Origin: Bemisia tabaci
Lineage: Eukaryota > Arthropoda > Insecta > Hemiptera > Aleyrodidae
Direction: 5' to 3'
Length of the DNA: 64,000 bases
Assembly: GCF_918797505.1 (NCBI RefSeq)
Contig: NC_092798.1
Span: forward strand, 52,040,985 to 52,104,984
The first letter of the stretch is position 1, and every line of letters begins with the position of its first letter. A program made the position numbers and the translations under genes. The notes beneath the pieces are model-generated. The model was not told the DNA's origin, did not search any database, and saw only the letters and a program-made list of their open reading frames with translations. This document shows positions 1 to 12,427 of the stretch, piece by piece.

Positions 1-46
1 TTACCATAATATTGACGAATATGATCAGAGTTAGAGTCGTTGCAAC

Positions 47-210
47 TAGTGGCGCATGGCGTCTTTCGCGACATATCCATTGATTTGCCCTTCAACATTT
101 GGAAAAGGATCGATAAACAGGGTGTTCGCAACGAGCACCTCATTAATCAATTCTTTACGATAGCTTCCAAAGGGAAATATCGATAATTGATCATTCAAGC
201 TTCGCCACTG
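47..210 (-). mobile_element. MITE family B, copy B1 (hAT-like)
   Basis: Short element with TAGTGGCG...CGCCACTG ends. Its interior is ATCGAT-rich, with the family words GGATCGATAAACAGGGTG and GAAATATCGATAATTGATC. I do not see a clear target duplication for this copy. It is followed after 8 bp by an H element. Confidence 0.72.
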
Positions 211-218
211 AAGCTATT

Positions 219-472
219 CTGCCGCGCTAAGGTAAAACGCCGTAAAAGCATTCAGGCGTTGCCATATTTCCTTCAATAAAAAAAGAATTTACCGGGAAAA
301 TTCTGAATATTTTTCCTTCAATTTTTCAGCGAATTTTGTTTGCAATTAAATCTAAAATACCTGCAAAGTTTAAAGGAAAAATATGATAAACTCGCTTCAA
401 AAATACGAGTTTTATTCGGAGAAATTTGGCAACTCTCGAAGGTTCATACGGCGTTCTTCCTTAACACGGCAG
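219..472. mobile_element. Family H, copy H1
   Basis: CTGCCGCGCTAAGG...CTTAACACGGCAG, 254 bp, with exact 4-bp duplication TATT. About 55-bp terminal inverted repeats include TTGCCATATTTCC/GAAATTTGGCAA. The interior is AT-rich with no coding capacity. Superfamily uncertain. Confidence 0.85.
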
Positions 473-967
473 TATTATCCTCTTTGATAACACGACGGCG
501 ACGGGAGCAATAATGCTCAATCCAAGGGGCGGCAACAATGCAAGAGCGGGGAATTGGACGTCCCCCGACGCGAATCACTAATTGCGGCGGCGGGCGGACA
601 TACGCCTCGCGATGAGCATCGGTGAAAAACATTCCACCTCGCGGAGACAACAAAAGCGGAATCGAAATCGAAAGCGCCGACGGTGGCGAGTCGCGACGCA
701 CCCCTAATAACTTGATCATCGATTCCCGATGAGTGTCCAAAAGTGGCTTGTCAAACACATAGCACATCGCGCGCCCAGGAGTGTGTTTGAGTGCTCCGCG
801 GTCACTCGCGCCCCGCGGTGCGGCGGGGGTGGGGGGGGGGGTTTGGGGTCCAGCCAAACATGCAATTATAGTGCTACATTCATTCCCCACCCCGTCCGTT
901 CACATTTGTCGTAGTTTTTAGTCGAGTGTGATGGTCTCTCGTGTTTTTCGGCGAGATACACTGTTCG
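473..967. other. Unassigned GC-rich stretch with poly-G run
   Basis: CpG-bearing, non-repetitive within this window, with a G run at 827-841. Frames on both strands have no recognisable domain. No gene seen. Confidence 0.5.
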
Positions 968-1533
968 GCGGCGCACAGTGGATCGAGTCAATGGAGAATT
1001 GGCGCACAAAAATTTTATTGCTTCATCTGAGAGCGCCTAGTGAGCTGAGTTCGCAGTTTTTTTCAAAAAAAATTTCTGACATGGGAAATTGTGGAGAAAT
1101 TTGATTGAAAGTGAAATAATTTGCCGCTTTGTGACGTCATCTGGCGGCATTCTCCATTTAAACACATGTATTTTAGCAGAATCGGTTATTTTGTCATATC
1201 TCCTCTAATAATTGCTCAATTTATGAGTCAAAGGTATCTTCGTCTTCATTTCACTCATTGGATTCCACTTAAACACGAAATTAATCAAATTTCAGACCCT
1301 TGCAAATTCTCCATTTGAGACGTCGGACATAGAATTTTTGACTAAAACTGAAAGTTTAGATGTTTATTTCGTCGCATTTTAAATTTCAAGGGGTGCCTCT
1401 GAAAGCAAATTTCACGAAGAAACACAGTGGAGCCACTTTTAGAACCTCAAAGTTTTGTGAAAACGGAGTTATAAGCGTTTGAAGTTTCCAATTTTTGTCA
1501 TAATCTCCAACTAACTCGATCCACCGTGCGGCG
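968..1533. mobile_element. Family T, copy T1, split by U1
   Basis: CGGCGCACAGTGGATCGAGTCA at the left and AACTCGATCCACCGTGCGGCG at the right are complements; U1 fills 992-1313. The interior TTTCACGAAGAAAC and AACCTCAAAGTTTTG match T2. Confidence 0.75.
992..1313 (-). mobile_element. Family U, copy U1, nested in T1
   Basis: TGGAGAATTGG...TGCAAATTCTCCA, about 322 bp, reverse orientation to U2. It carries GTGACGTCATCTGGCGGCAT, a perfect TGACGTCA palindrome. Confidence 0.75.
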
Positions 1534-3535
1534 ATCATTGCGAGGTGGTAACGCTGTTTTTCTTCCGTTTGGATCATTATAGATAATCGAATCTGCAACT
1601 GCGTTACCGACAAATTTTACCTTTTGATGTAAAAAAGGGGCTTTTTCATTTCATGGTGGGCTAGACAGCCGCGCGTGCAGTCTTCTGCACGCTTGCTTGG
1701 TTGTGTTTCCAACAAACGACACACCAATCGCTCGCGTTAACGAGAAAGGAACCGAGCCGGATCAGCTATTACCGAATGTAAAGAGGCATTTTAAATTGTT
1801 ATAAGAAAACGTTTGTGCAGATTTTTGTCAAAATTTCAGTGAATTTTCTGCTCACTTCAAAGCGAATTTCTCAAAGTTTATAAGGGAATCAGCACAGACG
1901 TTCACTTGTAAAAAATGAAATTGCAGTTTAATTTTGCAATAGCTGATGTGGTCCACATGTGGATTGGTTCTTTTCTGTTAAACGCGGTTCGATTATAAAA
2001 CAAGACGTCAGGAGAAAGAATACTGCATGAGGTTCTCAGATAAAAACTCAAAAGTCGAACATTTCATCCAACTACGGACGATCGATGTGCTCCTTGAATA
2101 CATTCTCTCCATGGACTACGATCCCTGACGAGCACAAGAGAAGAAAATCAAAATAATTAATAATACAATCGCACTTTGTAAAATTTTGAAGAGCGGACAT
2201 TGTACATCCAGCTCTAATCATTTTATGCTCAGAGTGTAATCAACGTCAACAGCATAAAAGAAATACCGGGTGAGCTACAGATTTTTTTTTTTCTATTATG
2301 ATTTTTACCTTAAATACTTATAAATCCTCCATGCCACAGGAAAAAGTAATGTTAAAAAAAGCTTCATACCTAAATTTACTTAAAATTATGTAAGGTCGGT
2401 CCGGCATTCAAGAACTTCTTCAAACCACGATTTCTGAAACTACCTTCGGTCTTGTGAATTTCAATTTTTCCTCTCTCATTTCTTCGAGCATATTTTCAAC
2501 TCTCAAAGTTCACAGGCCTCGATTTCTTTGACGTTTTTCCTTAATTCCTCAAAAATCCCTGTCACTTTTTTTTCTCTACCACGACTTCCCGTGTCCCTTT
2601 GAGTACCTGGCTCCACGTCGTCATCAAACAACCCCGCGCGGTAAACGAAGAGCATTCCACAGGACGAAAACCACCTCTCGACAAGACAAACTCGCGTCGG
2701 CTCTGAAAGTCGAGCTTTCTTCCGGGCGCAAAGGTGCTCGGACCGCATTCCGGAGCCAAGAATCCCGCAAAGGGGCACTCGCGCGGGGGGAGGGGGGTGG
2801 GCGGGGGTGCGGCCGAGGGTCGTATCCGCTCTAATGAGCATTAACGACTTGCCACCCATTTGAGCGGCCGTAACACACGCGGACGAGGGCTAGGTTTTAT
2901 TAGGGGCGTTAAGTCCACGGACACTCAACTTATGGTTCATTAAGGCCGCCATTAATTAATTCGGCCAGCGCCCGACAAAACGCTCCTTTACTGCCCTCTT
3001 CCTTGAGACGTGCGCCGGGAACCCGGTATTTCATGAGCCCCAGGGGGTAAGCATTCTTATGGAGCTCGAGGCTCATGAAGTAATGCACTTGTTGGGTTTT
3101 GATTTCGGCCGAATCACGTGTTGAATCGAAAACGCGCGTCGTAGGCCGATCGATTTATTGAGCGATGTATCTCGGCTGAATGGAGCACGAGGGTCACCTA
3201 TTAGGGGTCGTGTAATGCACTTTGATGGGGTGATGATCCCATTAACTGAGTTAGGGTACACGCGGTTTCTTTTTCATTGGTCCTATCGGTTCTGCGAATG
3301 GAGAAATCGTCACTCTTCTATCGAAAGGGCGAATTTCAATTTCACTTGAGCCTTATTGTCCATACGGTTCTGTGTTTTCTAGGCTTCACTTGGAAATTCA
3401 GTTACGCCCTTTCGTTGGAGGAGTGACGAAATCATAGCAAACTGAATGGTGTCTAGAACTCTTATCGATGCCTTTAGAGGTCAACATTCAGCATTATAAC
3501 ATGAGCGGCATTGGTTGACAATATTAAAGAGCATT
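1534..3535. other. Unassigned; CpG-rich island 2560-3260
   Basis: AT-rich to 2500, then a CpG- and homeodomain-core-rich segment (GAGCATTAACGACTTG, CCATTAATTAATTCGGCC). No coding frame with a known domain and no match to the repeat families here. A conserved regulatory element is possible but unproven. Confidence 0.4.
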
Positions 3536-3614
3536 GGACGTATTTATGCTAAAAGGAACTATGTGCATAGGGTTTGCGTGCAAAGTAAAAGTTCCTTTTA
3601 GAGTAAATACATCC
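3536..3614. mobile_element. Family I, copy I1
   Basis: GGACGTATTTATGCTAAAAG...GAGTAAATACATCC, 79 bp, exact 4-bp duplication CATT. Forms one hairpin. Confidence 0.82.
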
Positions 3615-4644
3615 CATTGTGACATGAATACAGCGCTTTGCGTGGTGTAAATCATAACATTAAAAACTTTGCGCTTTCTGAAAGAATTTCGTCTATTTTA
3701 AAGGAACACAACTCCAACACACTTTCTCGTGTTGCGTCTTTTTATTCGAGAGCCGTTGGCATGTAAAATCGGAACACCGACCTCGCTGACGAAAAATGTA
3801 AATCTGAAAAAGATTGAGTTGGTCGCCGCAGGAGGAACCCGAGTTCTCCTCAAATTACCAACCGGCGATGATTTCCCACCCGCCGGGGGAGGGGGTTGGT
3901 TAGGGGGGTAAACAAAACAAAACAGAAGCTCAGCAGACAGAGTTTCCTTTAAAAAACGAACTGGGCGGGGGAGTGCAGAGGGGAGGATGGGGGAGGGGGG
4001 AGGGGGTGCTGAATGATGGCTGAGCCGAGGGAATTCTCGAGGGGGCGCCCTGCAAATCTCATCATTACGGAAAGCAGCACATATCTTTTTCCAATCCTCT
4101 CTCAGGCGATCTTGAGACGGGGTTTCAAAAATTCGCCTCCTTCACTTTGTGCTCTGCATGAAAGATAGAGATTTATGCACCGAGAGGCAACACAGCTTCG
4201 GTGATCTTGAAGCTACGTTGCCGTTTAGTTTGCGAATCACTTCTTTCATAAAAGAACCTAACTCCACTTTCAGAGAAGTCCTGAAAACCGTGAAGTTATC
4301 AGGCCAGGCTTGCCAATGATAGAAAAGAACAGAAAATACATAAATGAAATTTTGAGAAGATAAACCTGGTACCCTGCGTAGTGTTACTGCGTGGGAACTC
4401 AAGAGTTTCCGTAGGTAGTCGACGTTTTTAGTCAAAGGAGCCAAAATTGGTATCGGGTGACCAAAGTTTCTCCTAGCCATCTTTGAGGTTTATACTTCGA
4501 TCGTCTTAAACTGAAGTTAGCTTCGAAGAGCCGAACATTTTCGGTTACCTGGACCTAAAATTTTACAGTTCCGTATGAATCGAAGGTCGGTTTGTGTAAC
4601 CGAGGTTTTCTCCCGTATGTGCAGCGTATTGACGAAATAATTTG
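3615..4644. other. Unassigned
   Basis: Contains G-rich GGGGGAGGGGGT runs (3885-4010). I see nothing else to call. Confidence 0.4.
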
Positions 4645-5115
4645 CACGGGGAAAAAATGATAATGCTGATTTAACAATTTTGTAGTTAAAAAGTTTCCGA
4701 CATGTTTCCGGTCATCGCGCCTTCAATTTTTTGGATGCTACACGGACATCTATCAAGCACTAATAGTTGTATCTCTGCGCCGTCAACGCGCGTTGAGCCG
4801 TTGGGGTGTCCCTTAGTTTTGAAATTTAATAGTTTAAGGATATTTATTTTTTATTTAAAAAACATCGCAAGTGGAGCAGTACAACGCCATGATCCGAAGA
4901 TACTTAATTGTCAACTATAGGCACAGGGAAAAGATGAAATTGCTGATTACCAGTTCTGTGCTTAAAAAAATGTTCGATTTGCTTCAATCTAGATTTTACA
5001 ATAAAATAATGATAATTTGACCACCCCCGTGGTTACATGTAAAATGTACATTTGAAATATGTCGGACATATTTTTCAAGAATTTAATTGTTAAATCAGCA
5101 ATGTATTTTTCCGTG
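4645..5115. mobile_element. Family F, copy F2, rearranged with a G insertion
   Basis: An F left end (CACGGGGAAAAAATG, 4645) is followed by unrelated DNA with a family G copy (about 4716-4800). A second F left end (CACAGGGAAAAG, 4922) and a full F interior with ACCACCCCCGTGGTTAC follow, ending in TTTTTCCGTG at 5115. Two left ends and one right end mean duplication or partial insertion. Confidence 0.72.
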
Positions 5116-5467
5116 TACAAAAAAGACGAATTCTTCGTACAAAGCAGCAACAAGGCGCGAGAGGAAACCGCCGGTGCACTTTTTGCATTGTACAAGACGC
5201 GTACAAAGTGAGCTCCGGCTGCTTTTGAGTTCACAGATTCCCTCCGACTTAAAGAGTACTCGGGGCCTGAATCTTTGATTTTCAGCGTAATTGACCTTTC
5301 AGCCCACCCCCGCTGCACCTGCAACACGGTGAATGGTCCTCGCGTGGTTTATCTTATCCCTGCAGACGCCAACTAAAAGGTTGCGGGAAATAACTTCTCG
5401 AGCTCCGCCACCGAATCAAAGGCGAGCGCGAGCGCTCTCCAAACCCCGCATGCCGACGAGGGGAACG

Positions 5468-5660
5468 GGGTCAACTTGGCCCAAGAGCCGAGCATGGGGA
5501 ATATTGCCGTGTAAGGAATCTTGGAGTCCTTTCAGAGAGAGAGAGGGAGAGAGAGAGGGAGAGAGAGAGAGAGAGTTAAAACATGCGGAATCCATTTCTA
5601 ATTGCTCCGGAATTTTAAGGCTCTCCACCACGGAAAAACTGGGGCTCTCGAACAGGCACT
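5468..5660. repeat. Repeat BB, copy 1, with GA microsatellite
   Basis: CAACTTGGCCCAAGAGCCGAG and ACTGGGGCTCTCGAACAGGCAC bracket a (GA)n run at 5538-5574. O1 starts immediately after. Confidence 0.6.
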
Positions 5661-6213
5661 AATGGACCACTAGACAAGGTACGAATTTAAGCAATCTGAT
5701 ACATGTTTCTTAACCAGAATTTCACGTAAAACACGATTCTTACAACGAAAATTACTGAAACCAACTCCTAAAAAAGATATTAACGTTTTTATTTCACATT
5801 GGCTACAAGGAATTTGAACTGCCCGCTCACAAGAAACTCAAAGCTCTACGCGAGTCAAATCGCGCACTACAACGGTTTCAGCAAGCCTCTCAATCGAGCA
5901 ATGTTCATTTTCCACCATGTGTTGTTCAAACTATTGGGAATTTGCTACAGCTGAGCCAAAGCGTCAAGATTGAGGTTGCCAGATTTTTACATCGCAGAGA
6001 CTGTCATGATAACGTTTAGCGCGCGATGTGAATCACATAGAGCATTGAGTTTTAATGAGCGGGTGGTTTGAATTCACACATCAAGAATCATCAAATATCT
6101 TAGTAAGGAGTTAATTTCGGTAATTGTCTATGTGCGCATCGTGTTCTACGTGAAATTTTGATTCAGAAACATGTATCAAGTGCTGAAATTTGTACCTTGT
6201 CTATTGGTCCATT
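5661..6213. mobile_element. Family O, copy O1
   Basis: AATGGACCACTAGACAAGG...CCTTGTCTATTGGTCCATT, 553 bp, with about 110-bp terminal inverted repeats and a second inner inverted pair (GAACTGCCCGCTCA / GAGCGGGTGGTTTGAA). No coding capacity. Confidence 0.85.
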
Positions 6214-6547
6214 CTTTAATTGCTTGGCCGAGTCTGCAAAATTTTATTTGCAAATCTCAAGGTTAAGATTCGATATCGACGGTGTAAGTCGGCAATCACA
6301 TAACTCGGTTGGCGACGTTGCAGACATCCTATCATACTTTATTTATTAAACGGAAAACTACTCAACGGTCATTCTTTAAAACTGCCGTGATTTTTCTTCT
6401 CTGTGCGAGGAAAATTCTGCAAAAACTTCAAGGAATGATGTCAATTTGTTCCTCCTTAAAAAATTAATATACAGGCGGAGATTTTCAGACACCGCAAACG
6501 AGTTATGTGATTGCCGACTTACACCATCGATATACGATGTGTCCTAA

Positions 6548-6874
6548 TGGAGAATTTGCAAGCGTCTGAAATTTGATGAATTCCGTGTTTGAGTGGACGC
6601 TACCAAGTGAGCTGAACACGAGGATACCCTTGGTTCATAAGTGCGTTGAACAATTATTGGAGACGATATGATAAAATGATCTAATCTGCTAAAATACATG
6701 TGTTTATATGGGAAATGCCGCCAGATGACGTCACTAGGCGGTGCGTTTTCTCACTTTTAAATTTATGTTTTAGTATTCCCCATATTAGAAAAAAAAACTA
6801 TAAAAAATACTGTGAAATCAGCTCTTTATGCACTCTCAGATGAAGCGATAAAATATTCACATGCAAATTCTCCA
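6548..6874 (+). mobile_element. Family U, copy U2
   Basis: TGGAGAATTTGCAAG...ATGCAAATTCTCCA, 327 bp, with GATGACGTCACTAGGCGG inside. It sits between two related inverted stretches (about 6215-6545 and 6875-6960) that form its own host repeat. Confidence 0.8.
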
Positions 6875-7029
6875 TTTTTTAATTTCTTGGCTGTGTCTGC
6901 AAAACATTATTTGGAAATCTCAAGATTAAGATTGGAAATAGGATGTGTCCTAATTACATCGCTTACCCTCAAAGGTCCTTCGCAGCTCGATCTTAGATTT
7001 TCAAAATCAAACAACCATATCACACAATA

Positions 7030-7220
7030 TGGAAAAGAGAGAGGACGCGCGTTGATGCGACGGCGCAGTGATACAACTATTCGTACTCGATGGATGTCCG
7101 TGTTGCGTCTGCCAAATTGAAGGCGCGATGGTGCGAGGCGTGACCTCGCAATGTTCCGCTCTATTCTGCCAACGAATCGCGTATTTTCATAACTTCAAAT
7201 ATCCACCCCAGTAAATTCAG
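7030..7220 (+). repeat. Family G long copy, inverted relative to 45450-45640
   Basis: CGCGCGTTGATGCGACGGCGC, GTACTCGATGGATGTCCGTG and AATTGAAGGCGCGATGG match the complement of 45450-45640 over about 185 bp. Not recognised as tRNA-derived. Confidence 0.72.
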
Positions 7221-8661
7221 GGCTTTACCGTAATTGAATCAAAGAAAACGAAAACACACAAACTCGATAAAATGAAAATAATCAAGACACACAAAAACTG
7301 CACAGTGAGTGAAGAAGTTAGTCTGAGAAAAAGATTTTTGGTGCCAAAAGATAGGTACTTGAGGATACTTTAAAGGTCCAAGTTGGGACAGATGCGCTAA
7401 CTTCAATGACCTTAATAAAGATTGACTGTCTTTAATGAAAATTGAGCATTTTCGAGTTATACCGAGTTGGTGTGTTTTCGTTCTCACAGATTCAATTGCC
7501 CATCAACTTTCGGCAGTTGCAAGGTAAAACTCACTACTTGAAATTTTCACGGGACGATCCAGGTTATTCAATGTTACTAAGCGGTCCCGTTGGCGCAAAG
7601 CGCTCATCGGAGTTGTGCCGCGTGGCGGCCCGTGCCCTCGGCCTTTGAATATCCGAATAGAGAGGTTTCGGACGAAACTTAAAAGCCGCGGACAAAGAAG
7701 CGGCGACTCCTCGAATAGCTATAACTTGGCTAAACGCTGCACCCAAGTTCGGGCGTCTTTTGAACAATTTAGTGCGCTGATCAAGTGCTCGAAGTTGGCA
7801 TCGCCCTCCTCCCGTCCCGAACCAAAACCACACAACCACACACACCTTCCGATTGGAGAATGGAGATACGCGCTTGTTGCCGAGTGCACCTCCCGTTTTG
7901 ATGACTTTCTGTCCCACTGTCCTCAATCCACTCGTTAACTCAGGAACGCGGAGAGGACCTGAGGCATCATTGCCAAATTTGACCATCTACTCCCGCTCGA
8001 GGGCTGAAGGAATGGGTTATTTGGCAACGCCGGTCGAGATATAGTATTTCCTTCTGAATGTTGATTTTCCGCCCATCTCGAACTTTTAACGATGACGCAC
8101 TCAGATGAATGCTCTCGTTGAGATTTTCGCGGCCGCCTCCGAGCTTCAACATTCCAAACTTGCTCCGAACTTTGGTGCCCTCCCCCTCCCCACCCCCCCG
8201 TCAGGTGGGACCGGAAATAATTACAGGTTCAAGGACGGTATTACTTTTTAAATGCTCCGGGATCCCACTCCGAGAGGATTCCTTTCGCCGAGGTTTATTT
8301 CCGAGAAATTCTCCTGGATAGAAACAGACCACGTATTTATGAGCGCTCTACAGTGGGCTCATCATTGAAATTGTTAAACAAAGTAATAGACAAATTGTCG
8401 TCTCCCGTCCAAGGTTGCCAAATTGACTCAGACAATTAATTTATTTACTATGTTGCAGCTGTGCAATTTTCATCAAGAACGTCTCTGATTTTCGCGTGAA
8501 ATACGAGGTCAAACCGGTGAAATTTTCAGTTGGGAATGCTCACGATGGTCCTAGTTAATATGCAATTTGCGAAGGGAAATGTGGCAATATTGAAATGAAG
8601 TTACGTTCTTTCATGATGTTAACGACGAAATAAGCCAAAATTGAAATGGAGCGATTCTATT
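7221..8661. other. Unassigned, with a small D-like fragment near 8350-8400
   Basis: GGGCTCATCATTGAAATTG near 8355 resembles a D terminus. The 7564-7986 region is open in both directions but shows no domain; I treat it as chance. Confidence 0.4.
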
Positions 8662-8820
8662 CTGCAGTGCTAAGAAAGAACGCCGTATGAGCCATCCGAC
8701 GTTGCTAAATTTCCTTTGATAAAATTAGAATTTTTAGGGAAATCTGAGAATTTTACCGGAAGAATCTTGGGCATTTCTTCGAAATTTTACTCGTTTTATC
8801 TGCTGATCTTATGCAAAAAG
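8662..8820. mobile_element. Family H, left-half fragment H2
   Basis: CTGCAGTGCTAAGAAAGAAC, GCCGTATGAGCCATCC and TTGCTAAATTTCC mark the left end. I see no matching right end before unrelated sequence. Confidence 0.65.
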
Positions 8821-9270
8821 CAAAACCATTTTGAACAAAAACGGCACAGGTGTATTTCTGTAAAATATCAAATGTTTGTATCAGTTTTGCAGCCTCGGAA
8901 TAGAGTTACGCTCCTTCGTCGAGGAAACAAGGAAATGTCACAATTTTTTACCATGCACGATTGCTTGGAGTGATGTGGGAACACGCATCAACTCTACTCC
9001 ACTTCCATCCGTATTCTTTCTATAAAACGCCTCAGCGATTCGCTCGGATTTAAGTGCAGAGGTGAGAAAACACGCAAAGCATATGCACACCCACGGAGCT
9101 ATCAAGCCTAGATTGGAATCCCTGATCCGGGGGTCGGGGTTGGGGGTGAAATTGTGTAAGACACACGGAACGAGAGAGGGTTGGCGCATTAATGAAACGT
9201 CAAAGAAACGGTTCCATTTGCGAGCACGAGCGCCACTTGGAAAAAGGCGAAAACCGCACGGGCACGCACA

Positions 9271-9523
9271 CTCCCGTGCTAAGCAAGAACGCAGTATCAA
9301 CATTCAAGAGTTGCCAAATTTCCTTTGAAAAAACACGAAATTCCTGGTAAACTTTCAAACATTTTCCTTTCAATTTTTCAGATGATTTTGTTCGCAATTT
9401 CACCTAAAGTTCCTGACAATTTCGGGGGAAAATATTCATAATTTTCCTCAAAAATTCACATTTTATCGAAGGAAATTTGGCAACTCTCGAATGTTGATAC
9501 GGCGTTTTTCTTTGGCATGGGAG
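9271..9523. mobile_element. Family H, copy H3
   Basis: CTCCCGTGCTAAGCAAGAAC...TTTGGCATGGGAG, 253 bp, with TTGCCAAATTTCC and GGAAATTTGGCAA arms. The outermost bases have changed from CTGCC to CTCCC at both ends. Confidence 0.82.
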
Positions 9524-9842
9524 CAGAGGCAGCGGCACCATATCGCGATATTTCACCGCGGGGCTCAACCCCCCCTCGCCCTCTCCTTCCCGCTCGGCAT
9601 TAATAGCGGTAAATAAAACGCCATAGAAAAGATTTTTCGCGTCGGACCTTTCGTCTGGCGTCTCTCATCCCGGGTTCCCGCTATCATTATCCAAATGACA
9701 CGGGGGAACGCCAACACCAATGCGAATCGGAGGCATGAAAATCACGCCAGGTCCAATCCCTCGCACGGATTCGCGCACGTCGAGAATCGTAATGCTACAC
9801 TTCGGATCCACCCATGCCAAACTTCGTGCGTAACGTCAACCC

Positions 9843-10080
9843 TCCATTAAAAACAAAGATTGGTGGACTTTACCATTCCTTCACGCTGTATTTTACACAG
9901 CGTCAATTCAAAGTCGATTCTGCCAGAAGAAAGGTAAAGGTTACTGATATACTGGTACAGGTAACCATTCCTCTGACAGAATCAACTTGAAGATTGCTAG
10001 AATTTACCATTCCTTAAAGGTGTGTGATATACAGCGTGAAAGAATGATAGTAAATTCTACCAATCTTTTTCTTTGAGTGT
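9843..10080. mobile_element. Foldback Q
   Basis: The left arm (AAAGATTGGTGGACTTTACC, CACGCTGTATTTTACACA) is the complement of the right arm (GTGATATACAGCGTG, AATTCTACCAATCTTTTTC). An inner pair GATTCTGCCAGA/TCTGACAGAATC flanks the centre. Confidence 0.74.
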
Positions 10081-10160
10081 GGCATGACGGACTCGGATGT
10101 CTTAGAGTCTTACGTCAGGGAATAAAAAAAAATACGTTGAATGGTAGGACTTTTAACGTA

Positions 10161-10379
10161 CACGGAAAAAAAAATTGCTGATTCAACAATTCAATTGCTA
10201 AAAACAGTGAGTGCAATGTTTCAACGCAGATTTTACAACAAAAAAATGCTACTTTAACCACCCCCGTGGTTAAATTAGTTTACAATGTGGTCATTTTTTT
10301 GTTGTAAAATCTGCGTTGAAACATTGCACTCACTGTTTTTAGCGATTGAATTGTTGAATCAGCAATTTTTTTCCCCGTG
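10161..10379. mobile_element. Foldback family F, copy F1
   Basis: Near-perfect palindrome of 219 bp, CACGGAAAAAAAAATTGCTG...CAGCAATTTTTTTCCCCGTG, flanked by TA on both sides, with ACCACCCCCGTGGTTA at the centre. High arm identity implies a recent insertion. Confidence 0.88.
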
Positions 10380-10380
10380 T

Positions 10381-11904
10381 ATTTCAGATGTGGGTGTGTT
10401 AAAAAAGTTTTATTATGCTCTTTTAGATGAGTGTTCTATGAATACAAATTAGGGAAGGGTCCTCGAGGGGGGCAAAATAATAAAAATGGGTACGTAAGGT
10501 CAGTATGAAAGCCAACAGGTTGGTTACAGGAGGTAACGCTGTTGACTACGTCTGGATGCAACTGTACATGCTCTGCGGATGTCTATGTTGCCTATGCACA
10601 CAGTTGAAGGCGCACCAGTTTTCTTACTGCTCTCAATGAGGCACGATCCGGCATTTATCCGTTACGTCTAGAATTCTTTAATTTTCCATTCTTTGATTGT
10701 TTTTTTTTTTTTTTTTGTTTTATTTTTATTTCCGGGGAAAAGTTCCCCGATGAAAAGCATGGATTTCTGATCAATTCCATCGAAATTCTTCGAGGAAAAG
10801 AAGATTTTTAACCAGACTTCCGTCTTTTGTCCTCTTCTTTGAAACAGAGTCGATGCGGATCACCAAATTTGAGTTCATATGGTCTCGGATTTCCCAACAA
10901 ACTCGCTGCTTATCTACAGGAGTTTTACTCATGTCGAAATGAATGTTGGTAACCGTCGGGTTTTCCACATCCGAGACCCCTTGAATTTATATGAGCATTT
11001 ACATAGAGGGGATCACACGCACAGAAAGAATCGCTTTGGAATTGAAATTAAATGCGTTTGTTCGCAGGTTCTTATGGTATTCAAAGTGCTTAAGTAAAGA
11101 CACCCTGCAAAAAGAATGTGCAGGTAATGATGCACATTCTTTTGTGAGCGAGGTGCTTACGCCGAGAATGACTTGGTTTATGTGTCTCTCCGAGATTATT
11201 GAAGACTTTTTCTTTCCTCTGTAAAATAAAAAGTTTTAAACTATGTCATCACCTTGGCTACATATTTAAAAACATCATAAAGGTCTGAGAAATCCGTAAA
11301 AGATATGATACATCACGAATTCCTGTGCTGGCAGGGTTTGAATGGAGAAACTTTTCCTACGTAGGTACTTAAATTTTGTGAAGTTTGAAAATAATCAATA
11401 GCTCATTGCTTAGTCGGGGAAAAAATTATTTTTTCCGCAGAATTTTCATTTGATTGAAAGTTTCAATGAAGCTTCCTTCAATTAGAAAATAAGCAAACTA
11501 ATAGAAACTGCATTAAAATGAGTAATTCCGTTCTAAATTAATAAATCTAGAATAATTCTAAAATCATCCGTCTACTTAGGTACTGTGTAATGGAAAAGTG
11601 ATGTGATTTACGGTTTAGATCTTTTATAAAGAGTTTATGTATGGTGTGTATGCATTTTTAACTCGGAAAAATCCCTAGAATAACCGATTAATTTCTCAAT
11701 GATTCAGAGAACCAGGGATAAAATTCCATGCGACGTAAAAATTGAAAGCACCTTTTCATCAAAATTTTGCCAAAGTATCTAGGTAAATTAGCAAGAATAT
11801 CTCCTAATTTTACGAAAAATACTATGACTACTGATAGACTACTGAGGACTTTTTGCGTGAATAAACTGAAAATAGATTTCATGAATCAAAATATTTGATG
11901 AACT
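10381..11904. other. Unassigned apart from one family G copy
   Basis: Includes oligo-T at 10700-10715 and a small hairpin CAAAAAGAATGTGC/GCACATTCTTTTGTG (11106-11147). No gene seen. Confidence 0.4.
10535..10620 (+). repeat. Family G short copy
   Basis: GTCTGGATGCAACTGTACATG...CACAGTTGAAGGCGCACCAG follows the G pattern (CTGGATGCAACTATTCG ... AATTGAAGGCGCACTG). Confidence 0.6.
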
Positions 11905-12020
11905 GACTCGAATGTTTGAAAAATCTTTGAAGCACTCAGAATTTGCTTACTCATGACCAATTTTCCTGATGACATCGAATTTCCCGGTTTTTCCGTTTTT
12001 CACTGACGGTAGATACCCTA
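11905..12020 (-). mobile_element. EE-like fragment
   Basis: Antisense GTAGGGTATCTACCGTCAGTG followed by GGAAAAACCGGGAAATTCG is the same terminus and interior style as EE; the other end was not found. Confidence 0.5.
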
Positions 12021-12427
12021 CAAAATTGTAAACGAAACGCAAAATAATCTACAATAGTCTTGTAATATCTTTACAATTAAGATTCATTAGTATAGAACTA
12101 AGAGAGAGGTGGATTTCACTTGGCAGCAAGGGAGAGGATGCTCTTGATAACTACATCTATACTGTGGGTACTCTAGCTCACACGCACTTTTAAAATGAAT
12201 CGCCGGCGGCGGCGACGGCGGGGCTATGGCAGTCTCGGTGATGCTTAAAAAAATCCCACTTGGGGCGACACCTTTTCAAGTTGATTCAACGCTCCCTGAT
12301 TATCCTGCAAAGGAGGAGTATTTACGCAAATTGTATCTCAAGGGCGGCCGTGCAAGGACAGACGCGAGTGAGAGCCCTTGTTGCCACTTTCTTTCACATT
12401 TTTCATCATTAAATCAGTAAATTATAC

